64,000 nt of DNA from Arthrobacter sp. zg-Y844 (GTDB lineage: Bacteria; Actinomycetota; Actinomycetes; Actinomycetales; Micrococcaceae). Of this stretch, positions 44,396 through 54,664 are shown in pieces (the first letter of the stretch is position 1; each line of letters starts with the position of its first letter). The position numbers were made by a program, and so were the translations under genes. The DNA lies in the NCBI RefSeq assembly GCF_024385465.1, contig NZ_JANFLS010000002.1, forward strand, positions 744,001-808,000, given 5' to 3'. The notes below the pieces were generated by a model that was given only the letters and a program-made list of their open reading frames with translations, searched no databases and was not told the origin of the DNA.

Positions 44396-47113
44396 TCAGT
44401 CCCGCATTGCGCGCCGGGCGCTGTCGGTGCGGCGCTGCGGGTTGCCCAGCCGGATGTCGGCGCTCAGCACGGTCACGCCGTCGGCGGAGACCAGGACCGG
44501 GTTGATGTCGATCAGTGCGATCTGCGGATGCTCGTCCTTCAGGACAGCCAGCCGGGCGATGAGGTCCTCCAGGGCTGCGATGTCGGCTTCGGGCAGTCCC
44601 TGGTAGCCGAAGAGCTTGGCAGCTGAACGGGGTGCCCGCACCAGGTCGGCAATGTCGCGGTCCGTCAGCGGTGGAACGCCGTGCGCCCAGTCATCCAGCA
44701 GGCTGGTGGCATCACCGGCGAGCCCGAAGGAGATCACCGGTCCCAGCAGCGGATCCTCAATGGCCCGGATCCGGCAGCCCTGCCCGCTGTTGGCCATGGA
44801 CTGGACTTCCATTTCGAATTCACCGTAGCGGCGCAGGGCCTGGTGCATTTGCCCGATGTTGGTCCGCAGTGCTTCCGGCGTGGAAATATTCAGCCGCACC
44901 CCGCCGAGGTCCAGGCGGTGGCGCAGGTGCCCTTCACGGGTCTTGACCGCCACCGGCCAGCCAAGCTGTTCAGCTGCGGCCACGGCTTCGTCCGGCGTGG
45001 AAAACCCGACGGCGGGCAGCACGGAAATGCGGTAGAACTCCAGGAGTCTTGCCGTCTGTTCCTGGTCCAGCCGGGTCAGGGCGTCGCCTTCCACCCGGTC
45101 CATCAACGAGTCGAGGTAGGCCGAGGCTCCTTCGGTATCGACACCGGCGGGTTCCACGAAACTGCCGTGGTCCCGCTGCGCCCATTCCGTGTAGCGCACC
45201 ACGGAGGCCAGGGCGGTGACCGCTGCGCCGGGGCTGCTGAAGCAGGGCAATCCGCCGCCGGGCACCTCGGGGTCCGCCGCAAGCAGCCCCTCGACATGCG
45301 CCCGGGGATCCACGATCCCGGTGAAGGCGGCAACCAGGGGCTTGCCGGTCTCCTGCACGCATTCGGCCAGAACGGCGGCTATCGCTTCCGTCCGCAGTCC
45401 CGGCGCCGGGAGGATGGCGACGACGCCGGCATCCACCGTGTCGTCCGACAGCACCTCGGTGACCGTGCGGCGCAGCTGCGGCAGCGCCACGCTCATCCCG
45501 GTGTCCAGGGCCAGTTCCGCCTCGAGGCGGGTGATGTCCAGGTCCAGTCCGGTGCAGGCATCGGCCAGGACCCGGCCCAGAGCCACCGAGTTGCTGAAGA
45601 CAGCCACCCGGCGCCCGCGCGGCAGCGGCTGGCTGACGGCAATCTGGGCCACGTCGATCAGCTGCTCGTTGGTGCTCACGCGGATGACGCCGGACTGGCG
45701 GAGCATCGCGTCCAGGGCGCCCGGAGGGGCCTGCGTGGTCCGCACGGCGTGGCCGGGCGGAAGCTGCAGGCCGGTCACGTCCGACTTGGCGACAATCACG
45801 GGTTTGGTGCGCGCCAGCCTGCGGGCCAGGCGGGAGAACTTACGCGGGTTCCCCACCGACTCCAGGTACATGGCCACCACGCGCGTATCGGCGTCGTCCT
45901 CCCAGTACTGCATGGCGTCATTGCCGGAGACGTCGGCCCGGTTGCCGGCGGAGATGGTGGAGGACAGTCCCAGCGCGCGCCGCTGGGCAGTGGCGTAGAG
46001 CAGGACGCCGATGGCGGCGGACTGGCTGAAGAGCCCCAGTCCCCCGCGCCGGGGCAGCGCCGGTGCCATGGAAGCGTTCAGGGACACGTCCGGCCGGGTG
46101 TTGATCAGGCCCAGCGACGCCGGCCCCACCACGCGCATGCCGTGGGCCCGTGCACGTCGGACCAGGGCCCGCTGCCGGGCCAGCCCCTCCGGGCCCTTCG
46201 GTCCGAAACCGGCGGTCACCACCAGCAGGGCCTTCACCCCGGCGGCAGCGCATTCGTCCGCCACCTCCAGGACCTGTTCGTAGGGCACGGCGATGACGGC
46301 CAGCTGGACCGTTTCCGGCACTTCGGAAATCCGGCTGTAGGAAATCATGCCGGCCAGTTCGAAGGCTTCCGGATTGATGGCGTAGACGGATCCCTTGAAG
46401 CCGCCCTCGATGATGTGCTCCAGCAGCTGGTAGCCCACCGAACCCCATTCGCGGCTGGCTCCGATGACGGCGATGGACGACGGCGAGAGCAGGTCGGCCA
46501 CGCTGCGGGCCTCGGCACGGTGTTCGCGTGCTTCCATGACCGCCAGCGATTTCTCGGTGGGGTCGATGTTGAAGTCCAGTGCGATCACGCCGTCGTCGAA
46601 GTGCCGGCTTACCTCGTACCCGGCGTCGGCGAAGACGCCGATCATTTTGCGGTTCTCGGGAAGGACTTCCGCGGAGAAGCGGCGGATGCCGTTTTCGCGG
46701 GCGGCGGCGGCCAGGTGTTCCAGCAGGATGGACCCCAGCCCGCGGCCCTGGTGGCCGTCGGCTATGTTGAAGGCAACCTCGGCTTCGGTGGGATCGTCGA
46801 GGCGGTCGTAGCGGCCGATGCCGATGATTTCATCACCAATGGTGATGACGAACGCCACGCGGTCCCGGTAGTCCACATTGGTGAAGCGCTCCAGCTCCTT
46901 ATTGGTGAGCTTGGCCTTGTAGGTGAAGAACCGCAGGTAGATGGAACTCTGCGACTGCCGCATGTGGAAGGCCTGCAGCGCGTCCGCATCGGAGGGGGAA
47001 ACGGGGCGCAGATGGCCGGTCCCCCCGTCCCGCAACACGACGTCGGCTTCCCAATATTCGGGGTAATGTCCCTGCTCCACCATAGAATCAGAGTAGTGGG
47101 CAAACTTCCCCAT
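44396..47113 (-). CDS. pat: GNAT acetyltransferase fused to acyl-CoA synthetase-like module (Pat)
   Basis: About 905 residues. An N-terminal GNAT domain (1-175) has VAFNIADGHQGRGLGSILLEHL as acetyl-CoA loop near 110. A CoA-binding Rossmann domain at about 205-320 starts SIAVIGASREWGSVGYQLL. A succinyl-CoA ligase-like middle part follows to about 640, then an ATP-grasp domain (about 665-890) with WPVAVKTREGHLRHRLD. The family includes protein lysine acetyltransferases that silence acetyl-CoA synthetase; the GNAT-first order is the actinobacterial form, opposite to E. coli PatZ. The start is uncertain: ATG 47113, with GGGTGG upstream, is my choice; ATG 47083 is also possible. Divergent from parC, 98 bases apart. 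Confidence 0.9.
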   Translation of the reverse strand: MGKFAHYSDSMVEQGHYPEYWEADVVLRDGGTGHLRPVSPSDADALQAFHMRQSQSSIYLRFFTYKAKLTNKELERFTNVDYRDRVAFVITIGDEIIGIGRYDRLDDPTEAEVAFNIADGHQGRGLGSILLEHLAAAARENGIRRFSAEVLPENRKMIGVFADAGYEVSRHFDDGVIALDFNIDPTEKSLAVMEAREHRAEARSVADLLSPSSIAVIGASREWGSVGYQLLEHIIEGGFKGSVYAINPEAFELAGMISYSRISEVPETVQLAVIAVPYEQVLEVADECAAAGVKALLVVTAGFGPKGPEGLARQRALVRRARAHGMRVVGPASLGLINTRPDVSLNASMAPALPRRGGLGLFSQSAAIGVLLYATAQRRALGLSSTISAGNRADVSGNDAMQYWEDDADTRVVAMYLESVGNPRKFSRLARRLARTKPVIVAKSDVTGLQLPPGHAVRTTQAPPGALDAMLRQSGVIRVSTNEQLIDVAQIAVSQPLPRGRRVAVFSNSVALGRVLADACTGLDLDITRLEAELALDTGMSVALPQLRRTVTEVLSDDTVDAGVVAILPAPGLRTEAIAAVLAECVQETGKPLVAAFTGIVDPRAHVEGLLAADPEVPGGGLPCFSSPGAAVTALASVVRYTEWAQRDHGSFVEPAGVDTEGASAYLDSLMDRVEGDALTRLDQEQTARLLEFYRISVLPAVGFSTPDEAVAAAEQLGWPVAVKTREGHLRHRLDLGGVRLNISTPEALRTNIGQMHQALRRYGEFEMEVQSMANSGQGCRIRAIEDPLLGPVISFGLAGDATSLLDDWAHGVPPLTDRDIADLVRAPRSAAKLFGYQGLPEADIAALEDLIARLAVLKDEHPQIALIDINPVLVSADGVTVLSADIRLGNPQRRTDSARRAMRD

Positions 47114-47211
47114 AGTCATCCACCCGCTCTGTACAGCGTGGCTCCGCACCGCGTGGATTATGTACGGGGCGCAATCCCTGTCCCCTAACACTGCAAGGAT
47201 TCGACAAAAGC

Positions 47212-49710
47212 ATGGCCCGGCGCCAACCCGTCTCCAAATCCGTACCCGGCGAAAAGATCGCCGAGAACATCATCGAGATAGATGTCACCACCGAGATGGA
47301 GGGCTCCTTCCTCGAATACGCCTACTCGGTGATCTATTCGCGTGCCCTCCCCGATGCACGCGACGGCCTGAAGCCTGTCCAGCGGCGCATCCTGTACATG
47401 ATGTCCGACATGGGGCTGCGGCCCGACCGCGGGCATGTGAAGTCCGCCCGGGTGGTGGGCGAGGTGATGGGCAAGCTGCACCCGCACGGTGACACGGCCA
47501 TTTATGACGCCATGGTGCGCATGGCCCAGGACTGGGCGCTGCGCCTGCCGCTGATCGACGGCCACGGCAACTTCGGCTCGCTCGACGACGGTCCGGCCGC
47601 CGCCCGTTACACGGAGGCCCGGCTGGCGGCCCCGGCCCTGACCCTGACGGATCACCTGGACGAAGACGTAGTGGACTTTGTCCCGAACTACGACAACCAG
47701 CTCCAGCAGCCCGAAGTGCTGCCCGCAGCCTTCCCCAACCTGCTGGTCAACGGTGCCACGGGTATTGCCGTGGGCATGGCCACGAACATGGCGCCGCACA
47801 ACCTCGGCGAGGTTATTGCCGCCACCCAGCACCTGATCGCCAACCCGGACGCCGGGCTGGAGGAGCTGATGCGCTTCATCCCCGGACCGGACCTGCCCAC
47901 GGGCGGACGGATCGTTGGGCTGGACGGCATCCGCGATGCCTACGCCAGCGGCCGCGGTTCCTTCAAGACCCGCGCCAAGGTGGAGGTGGAGCAGCTCACC
48001 GCGCGCCGCACCGGCCTGGTGGTCACCGAACTGCCCTACATGGTCGGCCCGGAAAAGGTCATTGAAAAGATCAAGGACGCCGTGACGTCCAAGAAGCTGC
48101 AGGGCATCTCCGACATTGTGGACCTGACGGACCGCAGCCACGGCCTGCGCCTGGTGATCGAGCTGAAGAACGGGTTCAACCCCAACGCGGTGCTGGCCCA
48201 GCTGTACAAGTTCACGCCCATGGAGGATTCCTTCGGGATCAACAACGTCACCCTCGTGGACGGGCAGCCCCGGACCCTGGGCCTGGTTGAGCTGCTGCAG
48301 GTCTACGTTGCACACCGCCTCGGCGTGGTCCGCCGCCGCACCGCCTACCGGCTGAGCCGGAAGAAGGACCGGCTGCACCTGGTCGAGGGCCTGTTGATCG
48401 CCATTGTGGACATTGACGAGGTCATCCAGATCATCCGGTCCTCGGATGAAACGGCCCAGGCCCGGGAACGGCTGATGGCCGTGTACGACCTGACCGAAGT
48501 CCAGGCCAGCCACATCCTCGAGCTGCGCCTGCGGCAGTTGACGAAGTACTCCCGCATCGAGCTCGAGAAGGAGCAGGACGAGCTGCGCAAAGCCATCGAG
48601 GAGCTCGAAGCGATTCTCGGCTCCGAGCAGCGGCTGCGCTCCCTGGTCTCGGATGAACTGGGCGAAGTGGCGGCAAAATACGCGACGCCGCGGCGTACGG
48701 TGCTGCTCGAATCGGAGGCCGCTTCACCCCTGAAAGGTGCGGCAGTGACCGCTGCGGCCGGCGTCGCGGGCAAGGGCGCCAAGGCGATCCTTCCGCTGGA
48801 GATCCCGGACGATCCCTGCTGGGCCATCCTGTCCGCCTCCGGCCAGGTGGCCCGGACCTCGGACCAGGAACCGCTCGCCGAAGGCGGGCAGCGGGTGCGC
48901 CACGACGTGTTCCGCTCGGTGGTCAAGACCACCGCCCGCGGCGAGATCGGGGCGCTGACCTCCTCGGGCCGGATGATCCGGATCTCCGTCCTTGACCTGC
49001 CCGCCCTGCCCCCGACCGCCGGCCTGCCGAACCTTGCCGGCGGCGTGCCGGTCAAGGAATTCATGACCCTGGGCAAGGGCGAGAAGCTGGTGGGACTTGT
49101 TCCGTTGAACGCCGTGGTCGCCATCGGCACCCGTAACGGCGTGGTGAAGCGGGTCAATCCCGATTACCCGCTGAACCGTGATGACTGGGAAGCCATCACG
49201 CTCAAGCCCAAGGACGAGGTCATCGGGGTGTCCGTGGCAGCGGACGAGACGGACGAACTGGTCTTCATCACCCGGTCGGCGCAGCTGCTGCACTTCCCTG
49301 CCTCCGCGGTCCGCGCCCAGGGCCGTACGGCAAGCGGCGTGGCCGGGATTAAGCTGGCCGCCGACGACGCCGCGGTGTTCTTCGGTGCCGTGGCCGCGGA
49401 GGATCCCGACGCCGTCGTCGTCACCGTTTCGACCACCACCGAGGCCTTGCCGGGCACTCCGGGCGGGTCGGTGAAGGTGACACCGTTCGCCGAATACCCG
49501 GCGAAGGGCCGGGCCACTGCCGGCGTCCGGGCGCACCGCTTCCTGAAGGGCGAAGATTCGCTGTCGGTGGCGTGGGCCGGACACGGTCCCGCGAAGGCGT
49601 CCGCAGCCAACGGGGTGGCGCGGGCCCTGCCCACCGAGCATGGCCGGCGGGACGGTTCCGGGGTGCCCCTGGCCAACGCGGTAGACGCCGTAGGACCAAG
49701 CCAGGGCTGA
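47212..49710 (+). CDS. parC: DNA topoisomerase IV subunit A
   Basis: 832 residues. The winged-helix domain has the catalytic Tyr in AARYTEARL near 131, the quinolone region [18 protein letters not shown] near 78-95 and the tower at 200-330. The C-terminal beta-pinwheel at about 500-800 has [15 protein letters not shown] and related repeats (for example [13 protein letters not shown]) but no GyrA box (QRRGGKG), supporting ParC over GyrA. It decatenates daughter chromosomes with ParE, whose gene lies leftward at 62471. The position equal to E. coli GyrA Ser83 is Thr. Start ATG 47212, AAGGA upstream. A bidirectional terminator follows. Confidence 0.95.
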   Translation: MARRQPVSKSVPGEKIAENIIEIDVTTEMEGSFLEYAYSVIYSRALPDARDGLKPVQRRILYMMSDMGLRPDRGHVKSARVVGEVMGKLHPHGDTAIYDAMVRMAQDWALRLPLIDGHGNFGSLDDGPAAARYTEARLAAPALTLTDHLDEDVVDFVPNYDNQLQQPEVLPAAFPNLLVNGATGIAVGMATNMAPHNLGEVIAATQHLIANPDAGLEELMRFIPGPDLPTGGRIVGLDGIRDAYASGRGSFKTRAKVEVEQLTARRTGLVVTELPYMVGPEKVIEKIKDAVTSKKLQGISDIVDLTDRSHGLRLVIELKNGFNPNAVLAQLYKFTPMEDSFGINNVTLVDGQPRTLGLVELLQVYVAHRLGVVRRRTAYRLSRKKDRLHLVEGLLIAIVDIDEVIQIIRSSDETAQARERLMAVYDLTEVQASHILELRLRQLTKYSRIELEKEQDELRKAIEELEAILGSEQRLRSLVSDELGEVAAKYATPRRTVLLESEAASPLKGAAVTAAAGVAGKGAKAILPLEIPDDPCWAILSASGQVARTSDQEPLAEGGQRVRHDVFRSVVKTTARGEIGALTSSGRMIRISVLDLPALPPTAGLPNLAGGVPVKEFMTLGKGEKLVGLVPLNAVVAIGTRNGVVKRVNPDYPLNRDDWEAITLKPKDEVIGVSVAADETDELVFITRSAQLLHFPASAVRAQGRTASGVAGIKLAADDAAVFFGAVAAEDPDAVVVTVSTTTEALPGTPGGSVKVTPFAEYPAKGRATAGVRAHRFLKGEDSLSVAWAGHGPAKASAANGVARALPTEHGRRDGSGVPLANAVDAVGPSQG

Positions 49711-49734
49711 CGCCGGCAGGCAGCAACAACGAAA

Positions 49735-49780
49735 AACGGGCCGGTCCGCGGAGCATGCAGCTCCCGCGGACCGGCCCGTT
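49735..49780. terminator. Bidirectional intrinsic terminator between parC and copA
   Basis: Perfect 17-base arms AACGGGCCGGTCCGCGG (49735-49751) and 49764-49780, around a 12-base loop. Flanking A-run (GAAAAA) and TTCTTT give U-tracts in both directions. It ends parC (plus) and copA (minus). Confidence 0.93.
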
Positions 49781-49805
49781 CTTTGCTGTCTGGGCGCCGG
49801 TCTTC

Positions 49806-52142
49806 CTATTTGCCGAAGCTGCGCAGCCGCAGCGAGTTGCCGACCACCAGCACCGAGCTCGCCGCCATCGCCGCCCCGGCGATCATGGGGTTGAGCAGTC
49901 CGAAGGCTGCCACCGGGATGCCGACCGCGTTGTAGAAGAACGCCCAGAACAGGTTGGTCTTAATGGTCGCCAGCGTCCGCCGGGAGAGTTCGACGGCGGT
50001 GGCCACCTGTCCCAGGCTGCTGCCCATCACGGTCAGGTCTGCCGCTTCCATGGCGACGTCGGTGCCGGATCCCATCGCGATCCCCAGATCCGCCTGGGCC
50101 AGTGCCGCGGCGTCGTTCACGCCGTCCCCGGCCATCGCCACGGTGCGTCCCTGTGCCTGGAGCCGTCGGACGGCGTCGACCTTCCCTTCGGGACGGACAT
50201 CGGCAAGCACATCCTCGGCCGGGATTCCCACCTGTTCCGCGACCTGGGCGGCCACCACCGCGTTGTCGCCGGTCAGCAGCACCGGGTGCAGGCCCAGGCT
50301 GCGGAACCGTGCAATCGCCTCCGCGGAGCCTTCCTTGACGGTGTCCTGCAGGCTGATGATTCCCGCCGCCCGGTCATCGACCGCCACCAGGACGGCAGTG
50401 GCGCCGGCGTCCTGCTCTTCCCGCAGCGCGGCGTAGGCAGCATCCGGCAGGTCTACCCCGTTTTCGTCCAGCCAGGCCGGGCGTCCGGCCACGATGCGGT
50501 GTCCGTCCACGGTGCCGCGGACTCCCCCGCCCGGCGCTGAATCGAAGTCGGTGACCGGCACGGTGCCTGGACCGGAACGTGCGGACGCGGCGATGGCCCG
50601 GGCAATCGGGTGCTCCCCGGCATCCTCGACCGAGCCGGCCAGGCGCAGCAGGTCATCCGCGGTGAAATCCGCTGATTCATTGTCCAGCAGCCGGATCCCG
50701 GCCACGGACAGCCGGCCCGAGGTAATGGTGCCGGTCTTGTCCAGCACGATGGTGTCCACTGTCCGGGTGTCCTCCAGCACCTGGGCGCCCTTGATCAGGA
50801 TGCCCAGCTGCGCGCCGCGGCCGGTTCCGGTCAGCAGGCCCACCGGGGTGGCGAGGCCGAGGGCACACGGGCAGGCGATCACCAGCACCGTGACGGCGGC
50901 AGTGAAGGCTGCCTGCAGGTCGCCGGTCAGGAGCATCCACAACACGAAGGTCAGGACCGCGATTCCGAGGACCACCGGCACGAACACGGCACTGATCCGG
51001 TCCGCAAGCCGGGCGATCGGCGCCTTGGACGACTGGGCGTCGCTGACGAGGCGGCCCATCTGCGCCAGGGTGGTCTCGCTGCCTACCCGGGTGGCCCGCA
51101 CCAGCAGGCGGCCGGAGGTGTTGATGGTGGCGCCCGTGACCGGGCTGTTGACATCCACCTCCACGGGCAGCGACTCGCCGGTGATCAGGGAAGCATCCAC
51201 CGCCGAGCGGCCCTCGAGTACCACGCCGTCAGCCGGTATCTTTTCCCCGGGCCGGACAACGAATACGTCGCCGACTTCAAGCCGGTCCGCCGGGATGCGG
51301 ACTTCCGATCCGTCCCGCAGCACTGTCGCGTCCTTGGCGCCCAGGTTCAGCAGTGCCTTCAGCGCATCCGTTGCCTTGGTTTTGGCGTTGGCCTCCAGGT
51401 AGCGGCCCAGCAGCAGGAAGGTGACCACCACCGAGGCGACCTCGAAGTACAGGTGCGGGTCCGATCCCATGCCCGGATCAGACGTGATTCCCGGATCGAC
51501 GGCCAGCTGGCCTACCGAGAACAGGTAGGCCGCCGCGACGCCGATGGAGACCAGGGTGTCCATGGTGGAGGCAAGGTGCCGGGCATTGATGGCCGCGGCC
51601 CGGTGGAAGGGCCACGCGGACCAGGTCACCACGGGCAGGGCGAGCAGCGCCACCACCCAGCCCCAGTTCGGGAATGCCAGTGCGGGAACCATGGAAATGA
51701 GCAGGACCGGAACGCTGAGGACCGCTGCCAGGATCAGCCGGGGACGCAGCTGTGCGGCAGTCCCGCCGTGGGACAGGTGGTCTTCAGCGGACATGTGGTC
51801 GTCGCCGGCCGTGTGGTTGTCACCGTGTTCCACCGGCGTGTTATCCCCGGCGCCCGCTCCCGGTGCCGCGGCGGCGTGCCCCCCGTGGGCGGAAGGCCGG
51901 ACAGGCTGCCGGGTTTTCAGCCGGGCGTTGTAACCGGCGGCATTAACGGCGTCGACAAGCTGCTGGTCTGACACGGCTGCGGGGGCGGTGACCCGCGCAC
52001 TTTCCAGCGGCAGGTTGACTGACGCCTCGACGCCGTCGATCTTTCCGAGCCTGCGCTCCACCCGCGCCACGCAGGAAGCGCAGGTCATGCCCTGGATCTC
52101 AAGTTCGACTGCCCTGGTTGCCGCTTGTTCGCGAGTGTCCAT
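49806..52142 (-). CDS. copA: Copper-translocating P-type ATPase
   Basis: 778 residues. An N-terminal heavy-metal domain with [15 protein letters not shown] near 17-22 precedes a His/Asp-rich linker at about 86-135 (eleven histidines). Eight membrane helices follow, with the metal-transport motif [12 protein letters not shown] near 425. The phosphorylated Asp is in VLDKTGTIT near 475, nucleotide HP motif in EHPIARAIA near 520 and hinge [11 protein letters not shown] near 695. CPC fits Cu(I) export. Start ATG 52142 with GGAGAAGG upstream. Last gene of csoR-copZ-copA; repressed through the CsoR boxes. Confidence 0.96.
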   Translation of the reverse strand: MDTREQAATRAVELEIQGMTCASCVARVERRLGKIDGVEASVNLPLESARVTAPAAVSDQQLVDAVNAAGYNARLKTRQPVRPSAHGGHAAAAPGAGAGDNTPVEHGDNHTAGDDHMSAEDHLSHGGTAAQLRPRLILAAVLSVPVLLISMVPALAFPNWGWVVALLALPVVTWSAWPFHRAAAINARHLASTMDTLVSIGVAAAYLFSVGQLAVDPGITSDPGMGSDPHLYFEVASVVVTFLLLGRYLEANAKTKATDALKALLNLGAKDATVLRDGSEVRIPADRLEVGDVFVVRPGEKIPADGVVLEGRSAVDASLITGESLPVEVDVNSPVTGATINTSGRLLVRATRVGSETTLAQMGRLVSDAQSSKAPIARLADRISAVFVPVVLGIAVLTFVLWMLLTGDLQAAFTAAVTVLVIACPCALGLATPVGLLTGTGRGAQLGILIKGAQVLEDTRTVDTIVLDKTGTITSGRLSVAGIRLLDNESADFTADDLLRLAGSVEDAGEHPIARAIAASARSGPGTVPVTDFDSAPGGGVRGTVDGHRIVAGRPAWLDENGVDLPDAAYAALREEQDAGATAVLVAVDDRAAGIISLQDTVKEGSAEAIARFRSLGLHPVLLTGDNAVVAAQVAEQVGIPAEDVLADVRPEGKVDAVRRLQAQGRTVAMAGDGVNDAAALAQADLGIAMGSGTDVAMEAADLTVMGSSLGQVATAVELSRRTLATIKTNLFWAFFYNAVGIPVAAFGLLNPMIAGAAMAASSVLVVGNSLRLRSFGK

Positions 52143-52203
52143 GATGGTTCCCTTCTCCTACTTCCTGTGCGCAGTATCCGCTGCGTTGCGCATGGTGCAG
52201 CCG

Positions 52204-52428
52204 CTACGCGTCGGCGTCGACCACCAGGTAACCGGCTTCCGCAACCGCTTCGCCCAGTTCGGCGGTGCTAAGGCTGCGGTTCGCGGTGACAGTAGCGGTT
52301 GAGATGCCGCCCGCGTTCAGGTCCACGGTGACCTTGTCGACGCCGTCGAGTGCCTCCAGTTCCTCGGTCACGGAGGCGACGCAGTGGCCGCAGGTCATGC
52401 CTGAGATGTTCAGTGTGGTGGTTTCCAT
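52204..52428 (-). CDS. copZ: Copper chaperone, heavy-metal-associated domain
   Basis: 74 residues, a single ferredoxin-like metal-binding domain with GMTCGHCVASVTEEL at 10-24 (MxCxxC motif). The CopZ/Atx1 family carries Cu(I) to CopA and, in copper excess, to CsoR. ATG 52428, AAGGAAG about ten bases upstream. It lies 44 bases after csoR and 61 bases before copA on the same strand. Confidence 0.94.
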   Translation of the reverse strand: METTTLNISGMTCGHCVASVTEELEALDGVDKVTVDLNAGGISTATVTANRSLSTAELGEAVAEAGYLVVDADA

Positions 52429-52472
52429 GTGAATCTTCTTCCTTGGATGGGTGAATGGATCGGGTGCCGGTC

Positions 52473-52817
52473 CTAGCGCAGCAGCCGGCCGATGGCGTCG
52501 GCAGCTTCCTGGACCTTGGCGGTCACAATCTCGGGGTTGCCGGTCCGCTCGGATTCCTGCGCTGCGTCTACCAGGCAGTGCGACATGTGGTCCTGGACCA
52601 GCCCCAGGCTGACCGCGTGCAGCGCCTTGTTGATGGCCGCGACCTGGGTGAGGATGTCGATGCAGTATTTGTCCTCCTCGACCATGCGGGCAATTCCCCG
52701 CACCTGTCCCTCAATCCGGCGCAGCCGGCGGAGGTAGGCGTCTTTATCCGACGCGTAACCATGCGGCCCGTCGTGGGTCTCCACGGTGTCCGGAACGTTC
52801 TGCGTGACTGCGTCCAT
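52473..52817 (-). CDS. csoR: Copper-sensing transcriptional repressor CsoR
   Basis: 114 residues of the CsoR/RcnR helical repressor family. The Cu(I) ligands are Cys in DKYCIDILTQ near 51, His in QDHMSHC near 76 and Cys near 80. The DNA-contacting RRLRRIEGQVRGI near 30-42 is the family hallmark. The start is ATG 52817. It represses copA by binding GC-rich dyads when apo, and releases them when loaded with Cu(I). Two such dyads lie just upstream (52852-52892), in the promoter shared with the DtxR gene. Confidence 0.95.
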   Translation of the reverse strand: MDAVTQNVPDTVETHDGPHGYASDKDAYLRRLRRIEGQVRGIARMVEEDKYCIDILTQVAAINKALHAVSLGLVQDHMSHCLVDAAQESERTGNPEIVTAKVQEAADAIGRLLR

Positions 52818-52851
52818 TGCCTCAGCTCCAATCCTTGACTGCCTCCAAGGT

Positions 52852-52868
52852 ATACCCTGCCGGGGTAT
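52852..52868. promoter_or_regulatory. CsoR operator, box 1
   Basis: ATACCC-TGCCG-GGGTAT, a dyad with six-base arms 35 bases upstream of csoR. It matches the TACCCnnnnGGGTA consensus of actinobacterial CsoR operators. Confidence 0.85.
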
Positions 52869-52877
52869 CGATTCAAG

Positions 52878-52892
52878 TACCCCTAGGGGGTA
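52878..52892. promoter_or_regulatory. CsoR operator, box 2
   Basis: TACCCC-TAG-GGGGTA, exact six-base arms, ten bases after box 1 and 43 bases before the GTG of the DtxR gene. A second CsoR site, or one for divergent control. Confidence 0.8.
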
Positions 52893-52935
52893 TTTATTCC
52901 CGGATGGGCGGCGTCCTGCCAGTAAGGTGGATTCC

Positions 52936-53640
52936 GTGGCACACAGTGAACTCTCGACAGCAAGCCAGGATTACCTGAAGGTCATTTGGACCGCGCAGGA
53001 ATGGACGGATGAACCCCTGACGGTGTCCGCGCTGTCCGTCCACATGGGCTTCTCGCCGTCGTCGGTCTCCGAGGCGGTAAAGAAGCTCACCGGCCAGGGC
53101 CTGTTGACGCACGCCCGCTACGGGTCGATTGCGCTGACGGACGCGGGCGAGAAGGCTGCCGTGGGCATGGTCCGCAGGCACCGGCTGATCGAGACGTTCC
53201 TCGTGGAGTACCTGGGCTACCGCTGGGACGAAGTGCACGACGAAGCCGAACACCTCGAGCACGCCGTATCGGACAAGATGGTGGATGCCCTGGCGGCGCG
53301 CCTCGGCAATCCCGTGCGTGACCCGCACGGCGACCCCATCCCGGCCCGCGACGGCAGTTTCCCCGTACTGGACGCACAGCGCCTGAGCCGGTGCGAACCC
53401 GGTACCCGCGGAACGGTGGCCCGCGTCTCCGACAACGAACCCGAACTGCTGCGCTACCTGGCCGGGCTGGGGCTCCATCTGGACACCATGGTGTCCGTGG
53501 TGCAGCGCCAGCCGTATGCCGGCACGCTGACTATTGAAACCGGGGGCCGGACGCTGGACCTGGGCCTGCCCGCAGCGGAAGCCATCTGGATCCTCAAGGT
53601 CCCGGCCACGTCCCCGGAAACGGCCGCGTCGGACCGGTAG
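52936..53640 (+). CDS. Metal-dependent DtxR/MntR family regulator
   Basis: 234 residues from GTG 52936 (AAGGTGG six bases upstream). The winged-helix domain is at 1-75 (SQDYLKVIWTAQEW, MGFSPSSVSEAVKKL). The dimer/metal domain has RHRLIETFLVEYLGYRWDEVHDEAEHLEH near 85-115, and the C-terminal SH3-like FeoA domain is at about 160-225. The metal-site residues (His, Glu, His) fit a Mn(II) or Fe(II) sensor; the LGYRWDEVHDEAEHLEH block is nearer to the manganese sensor MntR than to DtxR. It ends convergently with the GNAT gene. Confidence 0.88.
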   Translation: MAHSELSTASQDYLKVIWTAQEWTDEPLTVSALSVHMGFSPSSVSEAVKKLTGQGLLTHARYGSIALTDAGEKAAVGMVRRHRLIETFLVEYLGYRWDEVHDEAEHLEHAVSDKMVDALAARLGNPVRDPHGDPIPARDGSFPVLDAQRLSRCEPGTRGTVARVSDNEPELLRYLAGLGLHLDTMVSVVQRQPYAGTLTIETGGRTLDLGLPAAEAIWILKVPATSPETAASDR

Positions 53641-53662
53641 CGCGACCTTCCCGCGGCCCCTG

Positions 53663-54655
53663 CTACAGGACCGTCTTGTCGAAGACCACTTCCCGGTGCG
53701 TGGGCTTATAGCCCAGGCTTTCGTAAAGTCCCAAGGCACCGGACGGGTTCTCCGTGTCCACGCCGAGCCCGGCGTTGTCCATGCCGCCCTCCCGGAACCG
53801 GCGCATTGCTTCACGCAGCATCGCCGGAGCAAGTTTCCGTCCCCGCCAGTCCCGCCGCACGCCGAGGAGCATGGTGTAGCCCTCGTTGTAGCCGTGGATG
53901 TCCTTGCTCTCCGGATCGAAGCTCGCCAACTGGTAGGCGGCAACCTCGCCGGAGCCGGTGTCCACCACCGCGAAGCTCCAGTCCGGCCGGAACTGGGGAT
54001 GGTCGATGGTGAATCCCCACCGCTCCTTGTTCCGTGGCTCGCTCCCCCAGTGGTCCTTGAACGCTTCGTTATGCGCCCGGCGCACGGCGTCGGAGATCTC
54101 CGGGTCGAAGGTGCGGAATTCCATCCCCTCCGGCAGTACGGCGTCGGGCAGGCCGCCCGTCAGCGGTCGGCTCATCTCGGTGAAGTAGCGCACCACCTCG
54201 GCGCCCTCGGACTGCAGCAGCGCCACCTGGGAGGCATTGGATTCCTCGGCGTAGGTGCGCAGCACACCGTGTTTCCGGTGCTCCGTGAGCAGCCGCTGGC
54301 GCAGGCGGGTTTCCTGCCAGCGGTAGACCTTCGCACCGATGCCCCGGCGCCGCCACTGCGGGTCGACGCCGCCGAAGCCGGAGCCGGTCTCCGAACCGGG
54401 GTTCACGGCGATCCGGCCGTACGCCCGGGCCGCACCGGTTTTGTCCAGCCCGATCAGCGTGTCCTTTGCGGGATCCCCGGAGGTGGTTTCCAGCGCCTGC
54501 TCCAGGTCCCTGCGGTCCTCCACCCATCCGGGTTTGTCCACCTCCGCCATCCGGCGGATCAGGGCGTACCAGGCGTCGACGTCATCGGCTCCGATGGAGC
54601 GCCAGCGCAGGCCGGTTTCCGGCCCGGGGAACAGGGGTGGGGAGGGCGTCTGCAT
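53663..54655 (-). CDS. Tandem GNAT family N-acetyltransferase (MshD-like architecture)
   Basis: 330 residues with two GNAT domains. The first (20-165) has VDPQWRRRGIGAKVYRWQETR near 100 and NASQVALLQSEGAEVVRYF near 145. The second (175-325) has VRRDWRGRKLAPAMLREAM near 275 and DTENPSGALGLYESLGYKPTHRE at the end. This resembles the mycothiol synthase design but the locus has no mycothiol genes, and the substrate is open. Start ATG 54655. Nine bases separate its start from the cydDC stop, so it is the last gene of the leftward cyd operon or a read-through gene. Confidence 0.85.
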   Translation of the reverse strand: MQTPSPPLFPGPETGLRWRSIGADDVDAWYALIRRMAEVDKPGWVEDRRDLEQALETTSGDPAKDTLIGLDKTGAARAYGRIAVNPGSETGSGFGGVDPQWRRRGIGAKVYRWQETRLRQRLLTEHRKHGVLRTYAEESNASQVALLQSEGAEVVRYFTEMSRPLTGGLPDAVLPEGMEFRTFDPEISDAVRRAHNEAFKDHWGSEPRNKERWGFTIDHPQFRPDWSFAVVDTGSGEVAAYQLASFDPESKDIHGYNEGYTMLLGVRRDWRGRKLAPAMLREAMRRFREGGMDNAGLGVDTENPSGALGLYESLGYKPTHREVVFDKTVL

Positions 54656-54664
54656 CCATCCACC

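Noticed and set aside
53663-54655. Mycothiol synthase (mshD)
   Set aside because: The two-GNAT architecture fits, but substrate residues cannot be verified and there is no mycothiol context, so no symbol is given.
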